Part shown: piece after piece, positions 1-10,485 of the stretch | Numbering within the stretch: position 1 is the stretch's first letter | Layout of the letters: each line of letters opens with the position of its first letter | Source of the DNA: Buddleja alternifolia | Taxonomy: Eukaryota; Streptophyta; Magnoliopsida; Lamiales; Scrophulariaceae | Direction of reading: 5' to 3' | DNA length: 64,000 nucleotides | NCBI GenBank assembly: GCA_019426215.1 | Contig: CM033402.1 | Location: 5,704,001-5,768,000 of the forward strand | Notes under the pieces: model-generated | Told to the model about the DNA's origin: nothing | Seen by the model: the letters and a program-made list of their open reading frames with translations, nothing else | Database searches by the model: none | Made by a program: the position numbers and the translations under genes

Positions 1-233
1 TATGTTTTGGCATTGTCAAATTCTCCAAATTTTATTTATACTGCGTGTTAATGGAAGATTGGATATGGTATTTGAGTGTGGTTTCTGTCCGATGAGGAAG
101 TCATTGTTCATGCTTGATTTGTTTTCTGAAAAAAAGCTACGAAAAAGCAAGGAAGAAAATAGAACTAGTGTATGCTTTCTAATTAAATAAATGAAGTTTT
201 ATTACTGGCTGTGTTGAGCTGCTTAAGTTTATG

Positions 234-587
234 TGATGGGTGCAGATTTTTATAAATCGATAGAAACAGAATAAATAACGATAAAAGAAATACTTTCGAT
301 AACTCGAAAGTCCTACAAGAATAAATCTTGCCCAACAAGCCTAAGCTTGACTCTTTATTGATTCATAAACTGAATAATCCAAATAAACACTGAAGACCCC
401 TATTTATATGCATAAGTTAACTTTCTATGCAAGCTACTGACTCCTAGTAGAAAGGAAATAACTTGACCCCTAAGCAACTAGAAAACTTAATCAACAAGTA
501 ATTAAACTCCTAAACTAACAAGACTGAAACTAGGAAATAAAATGATATAATGTAATTAACTAATTCTTCAAAATCCACTTCATAACA
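234..587 (-). mobile_element. Solo LTR (354 bp) with 5-bp target-site duplication, in an intron
   Basis: The segment begins TGATGGG and ends CATAACA, so it has TG...CA ends, and is flanked on both sides by ttatg (229-233 and 588-592). Read on the minus strand it has a promoter-like TATAAATA (around 397-410) and an AATAAAG polyadenylation-like signal (353-359) about 40 bases further on, the normal order U3, R, U5. No internal retrotransposon sequence accompanies it, so it is a solo LTR left by recombination. Short length and 5-bp duplication fit a Copia-type element, but the family is not identifiable here. It lies antisense within a ROMO1-like intron. Confidence 0.8.
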
Positions 588-685
588 TTATGTTTGTTGG
601 CTGTTGTTACATTGGTGGCCTCTGAGTAGGTTTATAGTTACTCTTGATTCATGAATGGTTTATCTAATGCATGCTTTACGTGCAG

Positions 686-2221
686 GCGCTGTTTATGGAA
701 CTTATGAGGCTGTAAGATTCAAGGTGAAGTTTTAATTCACTTCTGTAATGTTTATATTTTTGGTTTTTGGTTGGATTTTGAGCAATAATTCTGATTGTTG
801 GATTCTGTCTGTTTTATGCTTTCTTTAATAAATAACAATTGAATTTGTATGACAGAAACATTATGGTTGCTGTTGTTGCAACTTTCAGAATAAGTTGCTA
901 TAACATAAACTGGATATTTTAACGTTGTGGCATAGTTAATGATTTTCAGTAATGTTGGTGGATTTGGACGATAAATATGCTTTTCGAAGGGATTTATTTT
1001 CTCTTTTATTTTGTAAATTTTTTGATGTTGGCTACCAGCATTCTTCTTTAGTCTATGTTTTAGACTTTTAGTACAGTTGGTCTAGTACTTGCTGGTTACT
1101 TGGATTTCAAAGAGTGGTATTGGACTTTGTTTCTGAAAAAGCTATCCCTTATGACTTAATAAACCCTTGTTGCACTATATCTTCAAGATTGTTCTATATC
1201 AATGTCTATTTCATAAATGAGATAGCTCTTGTTTATCCTGACGTGTGGTGTCAAAGAGCCTAGGTTCTCGTACATATGGCCTTACGACTGATGAGTGCGA
1301 TAATATTCACTATAACTTCAGACAGATGTATCTCTATTAAATTTATTGCCCAAATATCTCAAACTTAGGCTCTGTGGTCGTACATGCACTCCCCACCCCA
1401 ACCCCCCCGCGCCCCAAACACATGCTCATCTACAACTCCATGCCTAGTCAAAATGGAGTCGTAACCATTGACTGATGGAAATGTTATCATCCCTGATAAT
1501 TTGGCTTTTCTTCCAATGAATACGTGCTAATTTCTCTCACAGAAACTGCCAATCTAATTACATAAACTGTCATGCGCAATATTTGATTCTCAGTGTAGTC
1601 TCATAAACTTGGAATGGGTTCTCAATTTGCAACAAAGATATGGTGTCTTTACAAATTTCAGGCTTCAGGACAGCATTTACAAGAAATTGTACATCTGAAA
1701 CTTTAAATATTTTTAATTGAACTTTATGCACTTGGGCAAGTGCTGCATAACTTGTTCACTTTTATTTAATTAAATTCTTTTGTTTGTTTGCATATCAGTT
1801 CATTAGTTTGGTCATTCATAGTCGATACTGTCCGTCAACTATTCTCTAAAGTAAATACGATATAAAAATTCTGCATTCGTTATTAATGTCTGATATTGTC
1901 GATGCATGTGAAAATTGACAACATACAATCTGGAACACTGGAATTCTTTTTTCACATTTGTAGTCGCACTTGATGTCCTTGTAGCTTAGCGTCACTGTCA
2001 TTCTTTACGACAATAAACTTATTATTCTGCATTCAATGTGCAAAAACACACAATTTGTTTTAGCTCTATTTGGACCTTGAGGTGAAAGTTTTACCTTCCG
2101 AATGCAGGTTCCAGGTCTCCTTAAAATACGACACATTGGACAAACGACACTGGGCAGTGCTGCCGTTTTTGGACTTTTTCTCGGAGCTGGAAGCTTAATA
2201 CACTGTGGGAAATCTTATTAG
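686..2221 (+). CDS. ROMO1/Mgr2-like mitochondrial inner-membrane protein, last two coding exons (5' part off window)
   Basis: Two exons can be read: 686-723 and 2108-2221, joined by a GT-AG intron; TAG stop at 2219-2221. The first starts in phase after a Gly codon split by the intron and reads AVYGTYEAVRFK; the second reads VPGLLKIRHIG, then QTTLGSAAVFGLFLGAG, then SLIHCGKSY. The glycine/alanine-rich stretch is a membrane helix. From memory this matches the C-terminal two thirds of the short (about 75 aa) plant relatives of ROMO1/Mgr2, proteins of the mitochondrial inner membrane; yeast Mgr2 works with the TIM23 translocase. The start codon and first helix are not found in 1-685, so the first coding exon should lie to the left, behind an intron of at least 685 bp that carries a solo LTR. 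The 1384-bp second intron holds nothing else I recognise. The function in plants is inferred from the family. Confidence 0.82.
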
Positions 2222-2246
2222 CCTCTCTTATTTTAACCATTAACAC

Positions 2247-2404
2247 TCTGTTTGGTTTAAGGAAATTGACAGGGAAAAGAAAATTATATCCCTTTTCCCA
2301 TCCTTTTCCTCACCAAATGGTGAGAAAAACGTATCGTCTCAAATTAGTATTAGATTTTCTCTCCCAATTTCTTTTCCTTTTCCTTTTCTCCAGTAACCAA
2401 ACAA
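2247..2404. mobile_element. Possible small MITE just downstream of the ROMO1-like stop
   Basis: The left end ctgtttggtttaaggaaa and the reverse complement of the right end ttgtttggttactggaga resemble each other, and the interior is pyrimidine-rich on one side. The TGTTTGG terminal motif is common in Tourist-type MITEs. I found no clear target-site duplication, so the call is weak. It probably overlaps the 3' untranslated region of the preceding gene. Confidence 0.35.
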
Positions 2405-2812
2405 TGGAAAATGGTTTTCCTTGTGTTTTTTTTTTTCCTTCTCCCTTGACAATTTTCTTGAACGAAACAGATTGTAAGTAAAATTTGCATTGTGTTTGAG
2501 AAACGGTTAATGTTTATTCATATAAATTTTCTGGCCATTTGTAAAGCCAAACCTACTTTGTGAATATTCATTCATCTTAAAATAGAGTTGTTATCAGATT
2601 GTGTGGACTTTGGCCATTATTAATTACAGAATAATCATAGGAATTATTCTAGCAAGTTTATCATGAATTATGGGATGTTTTATTGTGTGTATTGGGTGTT
2701 TTTCTTTGCACATAAAGAGTTGAAGAGATTTTTTTTAGATTTTCACAATAGATTTTTAGGAAATATTTTCTACAAAGAATGCAAAAGTAGCCTTTTCGTT
2801 TAACAAGAATTA

Positions 2813-3057
2813 GGAAAAATTGCAACATTCATATACTATGTTGGTGTGCACGTTTTTTAGTACTTTAAGTTGGTCTATTGGCAATTTGGGTACATTAACT
2901 TGCAAAAATCGGCAATTTTGGTACAAATTGCACCGGAAAATTGAATTTGGCCGAAAAATTTGGGAATTTTGACTGAAATTGGAGATTTTAATTGATTTTG
3001 ACTTAAATTTGGATTTTTTATTTAAATATAAACTAAAAAGTAATTATTATTTTTTTA

Positions 3058-3105
<48 letters not shown>

Positions 3106-3701
3106 AAAAGAAAAAGAATATATATATATATATATGTGTGTGTGTGTATATATATATATGACTGTGTGTGTTTGTGTGTGTGTGTGTATATATGCGTGTG
3201 TGAGTGTATATATATATGTGTGTGTGTGTGTGGACTCTGTGTGTGTGCATGAGGGTAGGGTGGGATGGGATGGCATGGGATGGGGTGGAGAGGGGGGTGG
3301 GGAAGATGATACTGTTCCCCACCCCCACCCCCTTTTCTTTTTATTTAATTTATAAAATTAAATTTATGAAAATACTATTTTTAATAAAAATAATTATTAA
3401 AATAACTATTTTAATAAATTATTTTAATAAAAATACTATATTGAGGGTAATTTGGTAAAAAAAAAAAACAACTCCAAATCAGTCAAAATTCTCAATTTTA
3501 GTAAAAATTCCCAAATTTTAGTCAAAATCCCAAATTTCAGTTAAAATCCCCAAATTTTCCTGTCAAATTCAATTTTTCGGTGCAATTTGTACCAAAATTG
3601 CCTATTTTTGCAAGTTAATGTACTCAAATTATCAGTAGGCCAACTTAAAGTACTAAAAAAACGTGCACGCCAACATAATGTATGAATGTTTCAATTTTTC
3701 T
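2813..3701. mobile_element. Foldback Mutator-like element, 889 bp, 10-bp target-site duplication
   Basis: Long inverted repeats of about 200 bp face each other (roughly 2813-3030 and 3470-3701). They begin ggaaaaattgcaacattcat on the left and agaaaaattgaaacattcat on the reverse-complemented right. The same 10-mer acaagaatta flanks both sides (2803-2812 and 3702-3711). Long terminal inverted repeats with a 9-11 bp duplication are the mark of Mutator-like elements. No transposase ORF is present. The loop holds TA/GT microsatellites and a G-rich stretch. Confidence 0.88.
3057..3300. repeat. Compound (TA)n/(GT)n microsatellite in the loop of the foldback element
   Basis: Alternating TA and GT tracts recur at about 3057-3101, 3119-3148, 3163-3190 and 3205-3246, followed by a GGGATGG-rich stretch to about 3300. 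Reading frames across this DNA are dipeptide artefacts (Cys-Val or Thr-His runs), not genes. Confidence 0.9.
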
Positions 3702-3758
3702 ACAAGAATTACATGCAGCATTGAATTACTAGAAAATAGAATAGGATATGAAGAAAGG

Positions 3759-4606
3759 GAGTTGTTAAAGGCACTTCAATTTTCATTTCATTTATCAAAA
3801 GGACAAAAATGACCTTCATTGTGTAAAAAATATTCTTAAGACAAATTATTTTATTCATGCTAAATATATTTAGTGTAAATATGTTAAACAATTCATCCTA
3901 CAAAATCTAGAAGCATGATTAAGAATAATATAAAAATGTTATTGGCATTTAAATTGTGACTTCACAAATAAGAAATGACTTCATCCTATTATAATCAGAT
4001 TAATTGAAGAAAAATATGATCTATTTTTATATTTAGTTTTATTACCTACAAATCCGAAATATTTTTATTCAATACCATTCAATTAAATTCAAGACTCTAC
4101 AAATCATGTATGAACGCAAATTATAAGATTGCAAATGGAACTTTTGTTTCCAAGAGACAACAATATTCAAATGCAAATAAAAAAGGATTGAAGAAATATG
4201 AAGAAATAAAATTAGCAATTGGATTATCAATGAATTGATTTGGTATTTGACAATCTCTAAAATTTTCTTAAAATTTTTAGTACTTACAAGCTCTGGTATT
4301 TCATCAAAATAAATAAAATAAAAATAGAACGTATTTTATTTCAATTAATTTATCTGATTATTGTAGGATTAATTCGTTTCTTATTTATGAGGTCTCAATT
4401 ATATTTAAATGTCAATAATATTTTTCATATTAATTTTATTCATGTCTCTATGTATTGTAGGATGAATTGATTTTAACATTTTTGCACTAGATAGATTTAG
4501 TATGAATAAAATAAATTGTCTTCAATAATCTTCTTTTATACACAGTGAAGGGCTTTTTTGTCTTTTTAACAAAATAAAATGAAAGTTGGATTGTCTTTAA
4601 CAACTC
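3759..4606. mobile_element. Second foldback element, about 848 bp
   Basis: The left arm (about 3759-4010) and the right arm (about 4350-4606) are inverted copies. Both contain gagttgttaaag at the tip, then AAAAGGACAAAAA/AAAGACAAAAA, ttattttattcat and attcatcctac in the same order. It starts only about 50 bp after the 10-bp duplication of the first foldback element. I could not find a convincing target-site duplication, so the exact ends are uncertain. There is no coding capacity. Confidence 0.75.
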
Positions 4607-6321
4607 TCATAAAAAAATACTTTACTACAAGCTAGCACATTTTTTTTTTATGAAAACTTCATTGAATCCAAATCCATTTTAAATAATTAACATACTTGAA
4701 TCATTTGACAACTCATAAAAGAAAATCCCTTAAAATAGATGAGAGAATAAATGACTTTTCACCCTCTAATTTGATTACTTTTGCACATTACCCTTATCCT
4801 CTAAACTTACATCTATTATAGCACTATGCTTCTCTTTCAAGTTATTCGTAGCCACATACCTTTTCCTTATCACCACCCACCGCACCCAAAAGTCGCATCG
4901 AATAGTTATAATTTGCAAGAAAGAGTATCCAATTCAAAAATTGACAAAAGAGGTTGAGGACTACAATGAGTCAAAAATATATAGAGTTTCAAGCGACGGG
5001 ACAACAAAGAGCTATCTAACGAAAATTTCATTCGGAGGCAAAGTGCTACACCGTACGTAAATCGAGTGGGTCAAAATGTTATTAAGTAATTTATGAAGGG
5101 ATGATATGCTAAAATGATTCAATACATATTCTACTTCATAAGCTCGCAAGCTTATGAACACTCAAATGCAAGCTTGAGCTCAGTTCATGAATAAGCTTGA
5201 GCTCTCGAACTTGAGCCGAGGTTCGCAAGGCGGTTCAATCAAAACTTATACCCCTATATGTAAGTCACTAAGATAAGGGATCAAAATGTTAACAACTTAT
5301 TTATGATGGGGTGAGATGGGGTTATTCTAAGACAGATCGAGTCCAATAGAGCTGATCTGTTTAATATCATTAAATGTAGAGATAAGATGAGAAAAGTCTA
5401 TATCAGACCAAGATCAATGGTCCTAGTATCTATATCTCACACAATAAAGTGCATTGTGTGTCGTCCTCACACACAGTTGTATGAGAGATAAATACAGAAT
5501 ACACATTCAGACCATTGAATCCTATCTGACATAGAATTACCCAAATAAGATGGTAAAAAACATCTAAATCAGACAATTGAACCCGATATGTTTTAGAATT
5601 TCGCCTGTGATATGCTAAAATGAGTCGATATATATATTCCACTTCCTAAGCTCTCACATGCCACAGTTAGGAATTACAAATTTACAACAGATTTTCTCTA
5701 TGCTTATTGATTTTCTTGAACGTAACATCTCATCTCATATATTTCAACTTGTTTCATTCTCAAGCTCAAAAGTCAAATATTGTGATGATATATATGTATA
5801 TAGAGGTATGTTATATGTATCAGTGTAAGAAGAACGAACGATTGTAGAGAGTGTCGCCTTGTTTTTGTGCTTTTTATGGATACCTCGATTGTTCAATATA
5901 CGGTGATAGTTCAGTTGATTTTGTGATGGTTCCTGCGTTGACTTGTATTTTGGAGATTAGGTTTTGATTGTTTGCTAATTACCTTCATATATTGTCAGTT
6001 TCATGTCTCTAATTGAAGTGTTTATATTATGATTTTCAATGGATTAGTTACTTAGTGAGAATTATATATCCTATTTTATGTGAGTATTGAGTCAATTCTT
6101 GTGTTAATTGGATTGTTTATTTTTTCTGCGGACATACATACATATATATATATATATATATGAATTTGTGCGGCAGATTGCCAGCTCATTTTGATCTGCT
6201 TCTTCTGTTCTTTGTCCATCTAAACTGATGTCTCTTCAATAAAAATTTGGAATTATTATTACAAGTTCATGTTTTACAGTAAACGGACTTCTTCATCTGG
6301 AATTTGGAAATGTGTATGATG
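4607..6321. other. AT-rich intergenic DNA with repeat fragments
   Basis: No gene recognised. At about 5130-5255 there is a fragment with runs of aagcttgagctc and cttgagccgagg that resembles the GAGCTC-rich element at 56197-57137. The stretch at about 5340-5600 (including cagaccattgaatcc and atagaattaccc) resembles 61630-61675 and is probably part of another dispersed repeat. A CATA/TA microsatellite lies at about 6135-6162. Confidence 0.5.
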
Positions 6322-6346
6322 ACGTAGAATTGTAATCAAAACTCAC

Positions 6347-6531
6347 TAAACTGATAAATTTTATTTTATTTTGGAACCGGAACTGATCCCTGTCAAAAGA
6401 AACGGCCCGTCGGGACGGTTTTAGGGCGATTTCTGGTCGACCCGGATTCATTTCCATCTGTCGAAAGAACCAGGCTCGTCGGGACGGTTCCAGGGCGGTT
6501 CCGGGTCGGGCTCGGATCCATTGCCATCCCC
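6347..6531 (-). mobile_element. Retroposon-like GC-rich segment between 25-bp direct repeats
   Basis: A 25-base sequence starting acgtagaattgta occurs at 6322-6346 and 6532-6556 with one difference. Between them is a locally GC-rich segment. Read on the minus strand it starts ggggatggcaatgg and ends in an A-rich stretch (aaaataaaataaaa), the layout of a reverse-transcribed insertion with a target-site duplication. It contains two related sub-blocks, each with gtcgggacggtt and a GGCGATTTC/GGCGGTTCC-type continuation. The family is unknown to me. Confidence 0.5.
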
Positions 6532-6799
6532 ACGTAGAATTGTAGTCAAAACTCACAAATTAATAGGATTTTTTTTTCCCCTTTTTTCATCATAATTTTA
6601 CTGATTTTCCTTGGTGGTTTTTGGTGGCTTACTGCTTTTATTTCTATATCTTAGAGTTATATGACTATCCAAGGAATAAGCCTTTTTTTCTTGCATTTTA
6701 GTTTAGGATCATTTATTGCAAGATATTCTTGACATCAAATGCTAATTTTGCTTTGCAGGCTTTGATATGTTATCAGAGTATTCCTAACAAAGCTTCTAA

Positions 6800-8467
6800 A
6801 TGATGGATCTCAACACAATTTCTCTAACCTTCCTTACTCTCACTCTAACGTTCCTCTCACTCATATATCTTCTCTTCCATAATCGGTCTCACAATTCCCA
6901 CAAAAATCCATGCCCACAATCGTACCCTATAATAGGAAACCTTATAGGCTTCCTCCTCAATCGCCACCGCTTCCACGATTGGGTTACCGACATGCTTTCC
7001 ACATCTCCATTGCTTACTATCCAAGTCAACGGTTTTCTTGGTCTATCACATATAGTTTGCACAGCCGACCCTTCTAACCTTGAACAAGTCCTCCGTTCCA
7101 AATTCTCAAACTATGTGAAAGGTTTTCGTTTTCAGTCTGTTCTTTCTGAGCTCCTCGGAAATGGCATCTTCAATGTGGATGGTGAACTTTGGTTTACCCA
7201 ACGCAAGATTGCCAGCCATGAATTCACCACCAACTCACTAAAATACTTTGTTTCAGATACGGTCCAGTCTCAACTTTCTATCCGCTTGATCCCATACATA
7301 TCTTCTACATGCAACAATCAGGAAGTCATCGACATACAAGATGTTCTACGTAGGTTCACCTTCGACAATATTTGTAATGTTGCTTTTGGTGTTGATCCTG
7401 CATCGCTGGACTCTGAGGATAATGACAATACCTTCTTAAGCTCATCTTTTGTCGATGCATTCGATAATGCTGTGGAAATCAGCTCAAGCAGGTTAGTATC
7501 GCCCCTACAGTTGATATGGAAGATCAAAAGGCTACTCAACATTGGAAGTGAGAAACAATTGAAAGAAGCTGTAAAAATTATTAATGACTATGCTATGAAA
7601 ATCATTCGATCCAAAGAGCAAAGCTGTGGGAACAAAGATGAAATGGAGCAAGAGGGTTCCCAAGATTTGTTGTCAAGATTTATGTATTCGTCCTCGAACG
7701 TTCAATTTCGTGATGAAGATGAAAAGAGGAGATTCTTGAGAGATATAGTAATCAGCTTCATCCTTGCAGGCGAGTGAGCAAAATCTTCTTTAAAACTGAT
7801 TTGTTTGATTTCTCTTACTGTAAATATTTGTTTGATAAATATGTACAACTTTCATGCAGGTAAAGATTCTACCTCAACAGCACTAACTTGGTTTTTCTGG
7901 TTGATTTCTGGCCATTCTCGTTGTGAACGCTTGATCTACAATGAACTGTCAGCAGCATCTCCAGATAAATCGTCTGGAATTTTCAGCTATGACAAGCTGA
8001 AGGAATTAAATTACCTACACGCCGCCTTATCAGAATCACTGCGCCTCTTTCCACCAATACCGATAAATTCAAGATTAACACTATCTGATGATACTTTAAG
8101 CACTGGCACGTACGTAGGTAAAGGCTGGTTTGCCGATTACTCTGCTTATGCAATGGGGAGAATGGAGAGGCTGTGGGGGGCTGATTGTAGAGAGTTTAGA
8201 CCAGAGAGGTGGTTAGATGATAACGGAGTTTTTCAACCCTGTGATCCGTTTAAGTTTCCGGTGTTCCATTGCGGGCCACGCATGTGTTTGGGTAAGGAGA
8301 TGGCTTATGTGCAAATGAAGTCTATTGCTGCAGCTATAATGTATGAGTTTGAGGTTGTGGCTGTTGATGGTGGTGGATTGCCTGAGAGGATTGCTAGTCC
8401 ACCTTATGTGTTATCAGTTGTTCTCAAGATGAAAGGTGGCCTGCCTGTGAGGTTGAAGAGAAGGTGA
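6800..8467 (+). CDS. CYP94: Cytochrome P450, CYP94 family (probably CYP94A type)
   Basis: Exons 6800-7769 and 7860-8467 give 525 aa. The protein has an N-terminal hydrophobic anchor (about residues 5-27) and a proline-containing hinge (SYPIIGN). The I-helix is AGKDST (323-328) instead of the usual AGRDTT; the ExxR pair is E382/R385; FRPERW follows; the haem loop is FPVFHCGPRMCLG with ligand Cys466. CYP94 enzymes are ER-bound monooxygenases that hydroxylate fatty-acid omega ends or, in the B and C subfamilies, jasmonoyl-isoleucine. Overall wording (for example QVNGFLGLSHIVCTADPSNL) looks closest to CYP94A, so a fatty-acid omega-hydroxylase is the better guess. The 90-bp intron must use a GC donor (gcag|gcgagt): a GT donor four bases on breaks the frame, and retention gives a TGA at 7775. 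A second Met at 6803 is an alternative start. A possible 5' UTR acceptor (tttgcag) lies near 6757. Confidence 0.88.
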
Positions 8468-8653
8468 TTAATTGCCTAATAAAGCAATGTTTGCATAGTG
8501 GCATACATCATCCAATGTGTATAATTTTCTTGAAAGGATGATAATTTTTTTAAAAAAAAAATAGAAAATTCGGAGACAATCTCAACATATTTGGTTAATT
8601 TTTGGCAGTATTCATATGGGGTGAAGTGGTTTTCACTTTTCACAACTCAAAAT

Positions 8654-8967
8654 CAGGAGGATTACACTTTTGGTTCTATAGGATATCGCGTTTTTCAATT
8701 TTAGTCTCATTGGATTTCAAGTTGCAACTTTAGGCTAGTCCCATAGGATTTAATAAGTTGCACTTTTGGTTTCAACCGTTTATTTTTTTACGGAAAAAAG
8801 CGTTAACACTCCACTCGCCGTTAGTTTGCGCTTTTTGGACTAACAGAGTGTGCACTCCACTCTCTTTTTCCATCAAATAGAAGTATGAATCAAAAATGCA
8901 ACTTAAAATCTAATGTGACTAAAATTACAAAACGCGATGTGATATAGACTATAATTGCAATTTCCCC
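8654..8967. mobile_element. Mutator-like MITE (314 bp), family M1 copy 1
   Basis: The left arm contains ggatatcgcgtttttcaatt, then attttagtctcattggattt and caagttgcaa. The reverse-complemented right arm contains catcgcgttttgtaatttta, then gtcacattagattttaagtt. Near-identical 9-mers flank it: actcaaaat at 8645-8653 and actcaaaag at 8968-8976. Size, arm wording (ttgcaattttagtcc...catag-gat) and 9-bp duplication match the copies at 33348 and 54543. No ORF. Confidence 0.72.
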
Positions 8968-9167
8968 ACTCAAAAGTTCAAAACCCTATAACCCAACAGT
9001 ACTAGTGAATCTATTCCATTTAAGAATTACATTTTCAGTATAGCTATGATTATCAATCAAGTTGAGGGGGCTAATCTTGCATGCATGATGCATATACACC
9101 TATTGATTTGAAGGAGTTCAAGCTTTTACTTAAGAGGTTTTGTGTTTAGACAAGCTTCAAAAACTCA

Positions 9168-9558
9168 GGCTGTGTTTGGTTTTGTTTTCAAACCCATTTT
9201 GGCCAAAACTTGTTTGTTTTGTGTTTTTTTGACCAAAAATGATTTTTTTGGTCAAAAAAACTGTCAGCTATTGTCTCCCTATTTATCTCTACTTTAGGGT
9301 ACCTACTAATTACATCAACTACAATATAATCATTTAAAATTTATATTATATTATATTTTTCAATCATTAACTAATTATAAACACAACTTTTCAGATAAAA
9401 ATTTACATGATTTGACTGCTACAGTAACTTTTGTCTCTTCTGAAAATAAAATCAAACACTAAACCAAACACATTTTCATCAAAATACACAACTTCCAATA
9501 AACCTTTTCACCAAAATTTTCACCAAAAAAATCCCCCAAAATAAAATCAAACACAGCC
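9168..9558. mobile_element. Tourist-like (PIF/Harbinger) MITE, 391 bp
   Basis: The element begins ggctgtgtttggttttgttt and its reverse-complemented end is ggctgtgtttgattttattt. The trinucleotide tca stands immediately outside both ends (9165-9167 and 9559-9561), fitting the 3-bp duplications of PIF/Harbinger MITEs. The GG-N-TGTTTGG terminus is typical. The interior is AT-rich with many TTTTTGGTC-like motifs and has no coding capacity. Confidence 0.72.
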
Positions 9559-9694
9559 TCAATATTTCAGAGGCTCGAGCCCACAAAAGCTTTCGGAAAA
9601 AACGGATTTCAAGCCGAGCTCGAATTTATTTTCTTTGATTAATTGTAATAGTAAATTTTAGGGGAACTCGACAAAAATATTGTCCTAATTCAAA

Positions 9695-9925
9695 ATGAAG
9701 GCTGTATATGTAAATCATATAGACACTTCATATATGAGACATTAATTACAAAAAATATCTTGAGATTTGAAAAATTATCAAAATCTCTCTTTTCAATAAG
9801 AATATGTTACAATTACACCTATTGTCAATAAAAATCATATTACAATTTCATCCTCCGATTTTAAAATAGCTAGATCTAACATGGGATGTTTCGATAATTT
9901 ACAGAACCTCAAGAGACTTGTGATA
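9695..9925. mobile_element. Degenerate palindromic MITE of the 'TTACAT..ACACC' group
   Basis: The segment runs from tgtaaatcatatagacactt through caattacacctattgtcaat to cagaacctcaagagacttgt. It shares order and wording with better copies at 29897-30130 and 62567-62824: atatgagac, aaaaatatcttgagatttga, a central taaaagcat-like stretch and agaacctcaagag. It is diverged and its ends are uncertain. Confidence 0.4.
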
Positions 9926-10485
9926 AATTCTGATACGCATCTAAGACCATTAAATTGATGAAAGATCCTACTATAATACAATTGTCTATAGTCATCTGGA
10001 GTGTTGCTCCCGGAACATTATAGAATAACACTATAAAAAGGTTGCTGCCATTAGCATCAAAAGCAAGAAACATGAGCAACTTCAAAGCAGAATCAAATTA
10101 GAAAGGAAAAAACAATAAAACTAAAGATGAATTTGCTTATGCAAATTTACATGGAAGCGGCTCACCCTAGCAAGAATTTACATTTCTCACCCTCAACCTC
10201 CCACACGAGGCGGCGCATCTACGGTAAAAAATATAAAGCATAGTCAAGCCATATGGATATTAGAGGGTTAAAAAGCAAAGCCAAAAAAAGGAGAAAAATC
10301 CCACAAGAAAACCTCTACTCTCTCTTCATATGGCAACCATGGCTTCCAACCCTTGGAACATGAAATGCCAAACCTACTTGATCAAAATATGGTGATATTT
10401 CCTGTGACTGAAGCAGAAACATATTGAGGAAAAAAGAAAAAAAAAAGAAAAGAAAACCATATACATATTATAAGGTAACATCATG
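9926..10485. other. Probable 3' region of the PRAF gene
   Basis: No separate gene seen. The stretch lies just downstream, on the minus strand, of the PRAF stop codon and probably contains its 3' untranslated region. It is A-rich, with an AAAAGAAAAA run at 10430-10455. Confidence 0.4.

Noticed and set aside
2..190. A 62-aa ORF as the first exon of the ROMO1-like gene
   Set aside because: Its sequence lacks the glycine-rich first helix of the family and it is not joined in phase by a suitable donor.
3055..3355. Several small proteins rich in Cys-Val or Thr-His
   Set aside because: They are translations of TA/GT microsatellites in a transposon loop.
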